From Erythrobacter sp. YT30 (GTDB lineage Bacteria; Pseudomonadota; Alphaproteobacteria; Sphingomonadales; Sphingomonadaceae), in assembly GCF_001542875.1 (NCBI RefSeq), contig NZ_LMAF01000001.1:682001-746000 (forward strand): a DNA stretch of 64,000 nucleotides, given 5' to 3'. Position 1 is the stretch's first letter. Each line of letters starts with the position of its first letter. The notes beneath the pieces are model-generated. The model searched no databases, had not been told where the DNA came from, and worked only from the letters and a program-made list of their open reading frames with translations. This document shows positions 62,710 through 64,000 of the stretch, one piece after another. The position numbers and the translations under genes were made by a program.

Positions 62710-62937
62710 TTAGGCGACGAAGATCAGGATCATCGCGACGACGAATGCGAGCAGGCCGAGAAGTTCAGCAGCCGCGAAGCCGATGAACAAACGACCCTGC
62801 TGGCCGTCAGCCGCACCAGGATTGCGCAGCGCGCTTTCGAGGAACGAGCCAAAAACGTTACCAACGCCGATGGCAGCCATACCGGCTCCGATTGCGGCAA
62901 GACCAGCGCCTACGAGCTTTGCAGCTTCTACTTCCAT
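62710..62937 (-). CDS. atpE: ATP synthase F0 subunit c
   Basis: The 75-residue protein is two membrane helices joined by the RNP loop (R38-N39-P40). The proton-carrying carboxylate is Glu58 in GFAAAELLGL. Without a Q/ES sodium signature near the carboxylate, proton specificity is likely. It forms the c-ring. It lies between atpB and the b' gene. Confidence 0.97.
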   Translation of the reverse strand: MEVEAAKLVGAGLAAIGAGMAAIGVGNVFGSFLESALRNPGAADGQQGRLFIGFAAAELLGLLAFVVAMILIFVA

Positions 62938-62994
62938 TTGAAAACTCCTTTGGAAATCTAATTAAAATCGTTGGGAAAAATAAGTGCCAAAACT

Positions 62995-63783
62995 TTAGTG
63001 AAGGTGTTCGGCGTCGTTGATGTAGAGCGACGTCAAAAGAGCGAACACATAGGCCTGGATACCGGCCACGAGAATTTCGAGAGCGCTGATGCCAATCATC
63101 AGCGTAAAGCTTGGGATCCCGACGAGGACGCCAAACCCTGCCCCTGCGTTCGTGCTGTCGATCACGAAGCTTGCTAGAACCTTGAGCAGGACGTGTCCCG
63201 CCATCATCGCAACGAACAGACGCAGAGCGAGGCTGAATGGGCGGACGAGGAATGAGATAAGCTCAATCGGGAAAATCACGGGGATCATTGGCAGCGGCGT
63301 GCCGTGCGGCACGAACAGCGTGAAGAATTTGATACCGTGTTTCCAGAAACCGACGATCAGGACGATCGAGAAGCTGATCACTGCGAATACACCGGTGACG
63401 GTGAAGTGACTGGTGAAGGTGAATGGGTGAACACCCACGAGACCGAGCGGCAACAGTCCGAGCAGGTTACCAAACAGAATGAACATGAACAGCGTGAAGA
63501 CATAAGGCACATATTTGCGCCCTTCCTTGCCGATGTTCGCATCGAGCATGTCGTCAATGAAGCCTGTGAAAAACTCCACTGCCATTTGCCAGCGTCCCGG
63601 CACCAGTTCGCGTTTCATCCCGCCAGCAACGAAGACCACGAGCAAAATCGTGGTGATCGCCATCCACAGCGTCGAATTGGTGAACGCGATGTTCATGCCA
63701 GCGACGTCCCACGAGTCCGAGCCAAACATGGGCTCGATCTCGAACTGCTTCATCGGATCGACTTTGCCTTCTTCGCCTGCCAC
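62995..63783 (-). CDS. atpB: ATP synthase F0 subunit a
   Basis: The 262-residue protein has five to six membrane segments. The essential Arg lies in the conserved helix PFSLALRLFVAMMAGHVLLK, and the last membrane hairpin has IGISALEILVAGIQAYVFAL. Subunit a provides the half-channels for protons and contacts the c-ring. It is preceded on this strand by the partial atpI-like gene and followed by atpE. Confidence 0.97.
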   Translation of the reverse strand: MAGEEGKVDPMKQFEIEPMFGSDSWDVAGMNIAFTNSTLWMAITTILLVVFVAGGMKRELVPGRWQMAVEFFTGFIDDMLDANIGKEGRKYVPYVFTLFMFILFGNLLGLLPLGLVGVHPFTFTSHFTVTGVFAVISFSIVLIVGFWKHGIKFFTLFVPHGTPLPMIPVIFPIELISFLVRPFSLALRLFVAMMAGHVLLKVLASFVIDSTNAGAGFGVLVGIPSFTLMIGISALEILVAGIQAYVFALLTSLYINDAEHLH

Positions 63784-63866
63784 GGCTGATCAGTCCTCAA
63801 TACTACATGCGAAAAACGCGTGCCCTTGATCGAGAGATTGGCGAGGCCGGAAACGCGCTTAGCGCC

Positions 63867-64000
63867 TCATTCCGGTTCGTTCGCGTCACTCTCAGAGCGC
63901 GCATCTGCGCTGAGAATAATGTTTCTGAAAGCAACCACTATCCCGAGGAACAGCCCCACTAACAGGCCCCATGGATTGGTGTTTGTCAGATAGCCGATGG
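63867..64000 (-). CDS. AtpI/AtpZ-like F0 assembly protein, C-terminal part
   Basis: The gene runs off the right edge; only about 44 codons of its end are present. They encode a membrane helix preceded by IGYLTNTNPWGLLVGLFLGI and then VVAFRNIILSADARSESDAN. This is the C-terminal hairpin of AtpI/AtpZ-type proteins that are placed upstream of atpB in alphaproteobacteria and help c-ring assembly or Mg transport. The stop is at 63867-63869. Confidence 0.8.
   Translation of the reverse strand, partial: IGYLTNTNPWGLLVGLFLGIVVAFRNIILSADARSESDANEPE

Noticed and set aside
1..64000. Mobile elements, prophage, CRISPR arrays, rRNA
   Set aside because: No transposase, integrase, repeat-spacer pattern or rRNA sequence was found when reading through the window.

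Overview
The window looks like chromosome of an alphaproteobacterium, most likely Sphingomonadales and probably Erythrobacteraceae. This is inferred from gene content and protein style: split b and b' subunits in the F0 ATP synthase cluster, a FYDLN-type acidic zinc-ribbon protein, a class II (CP4-like) EPSP synthase, a rpsP with a long Ala/Glu tail, and a CCGCTCG..CTGAGC inverted repeat of the kind scattered through sphingomonad genomes. No rRNA was available to test this. I see no insertion sequence, prophage, CRISPR array or plasmid gene. Most genes are housekeeping genes, with accessory blocks between them.

Layout. 1-4128: the 5' part of bamD, a tiny orphan Flp pilin, a helix-turn-helix protein, and a TetR regulator with a perfect 16-bp operator followed by a lipoprotein and a protein built from two copies of an unrecognised domain. 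4220-13573: lepA, then three consecutive large c-di-GMP proteins of PAS-GGDEF-EAL-PilZ layout, one with a membrane module and one with an eroded EAL site. 13830-16528: polyhydroxyalkanoate synthase and a PhaZ-like depolymerase. 16532-23687 (mostly minus): a secreted glycerophosphodiesterase, a small membrane protein, DUF2855, a GST, dnaN, fabG, fabD and LD-carboxypeptidase. 23742-30841: an Mpl-like muropeptide ligase divergent from the carboxypeptidase, an acyl-CoA ligase, a LuxR solo, MtfA, a second GST and DUF808. 31046-37561: rpsF-rpsR-rplI, a sulfotransferase-like protein with a PKHD dioxygenase, AMP nucleosidase, and a membrane-embedded chemoreceptor with a small partner. 37558-44494 (minus): ten co-directional genes from asd down to rimB-rimK and a YbjN-like protein. 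44565-47651: an alpha/beta hydrolase and a DPP4-type peptidase. 47789-53285 (minus): the ffh-rpsP-rimM-trmD-rplS operon with three extra genes inserted. 53408-59267: tRNA-Ala(GGC), the FYDLN protein, and aroA-two membrane genes-cmk, then rpsA. 59431-64000: a GFA protein coupled to glyoxalase II, a quinone oxidoreductase, and the F0 ATP synthase genes.

How the parts fit together. Three themes recur. First, c-di-GMP and ribosome modification: three GGDEF/EAL/PilZ proteins, plus RimK, its protease partner RimB and its classical substrate S6, lie within one 33-kb stretch. Second, murein recycling: LD-carboxypeptidase and Mpl are divergent neighbours. Third, glutathione chemistry: two GSTs, two GFA-family proteins, a 2-hydroxychromene-2-carboxylate isomerase and glyoxalase II. 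The best candidates for undescribed biology are the triple PAS-GGDEF-EAL-PilZ cluster, the duplicated-domain protein at 3040-4128 under a TetR operator, the sulfotransferase-like/PKHD pair whose start codon sits inside the preceding terminator, and the propeller-rimB-rimK operon.
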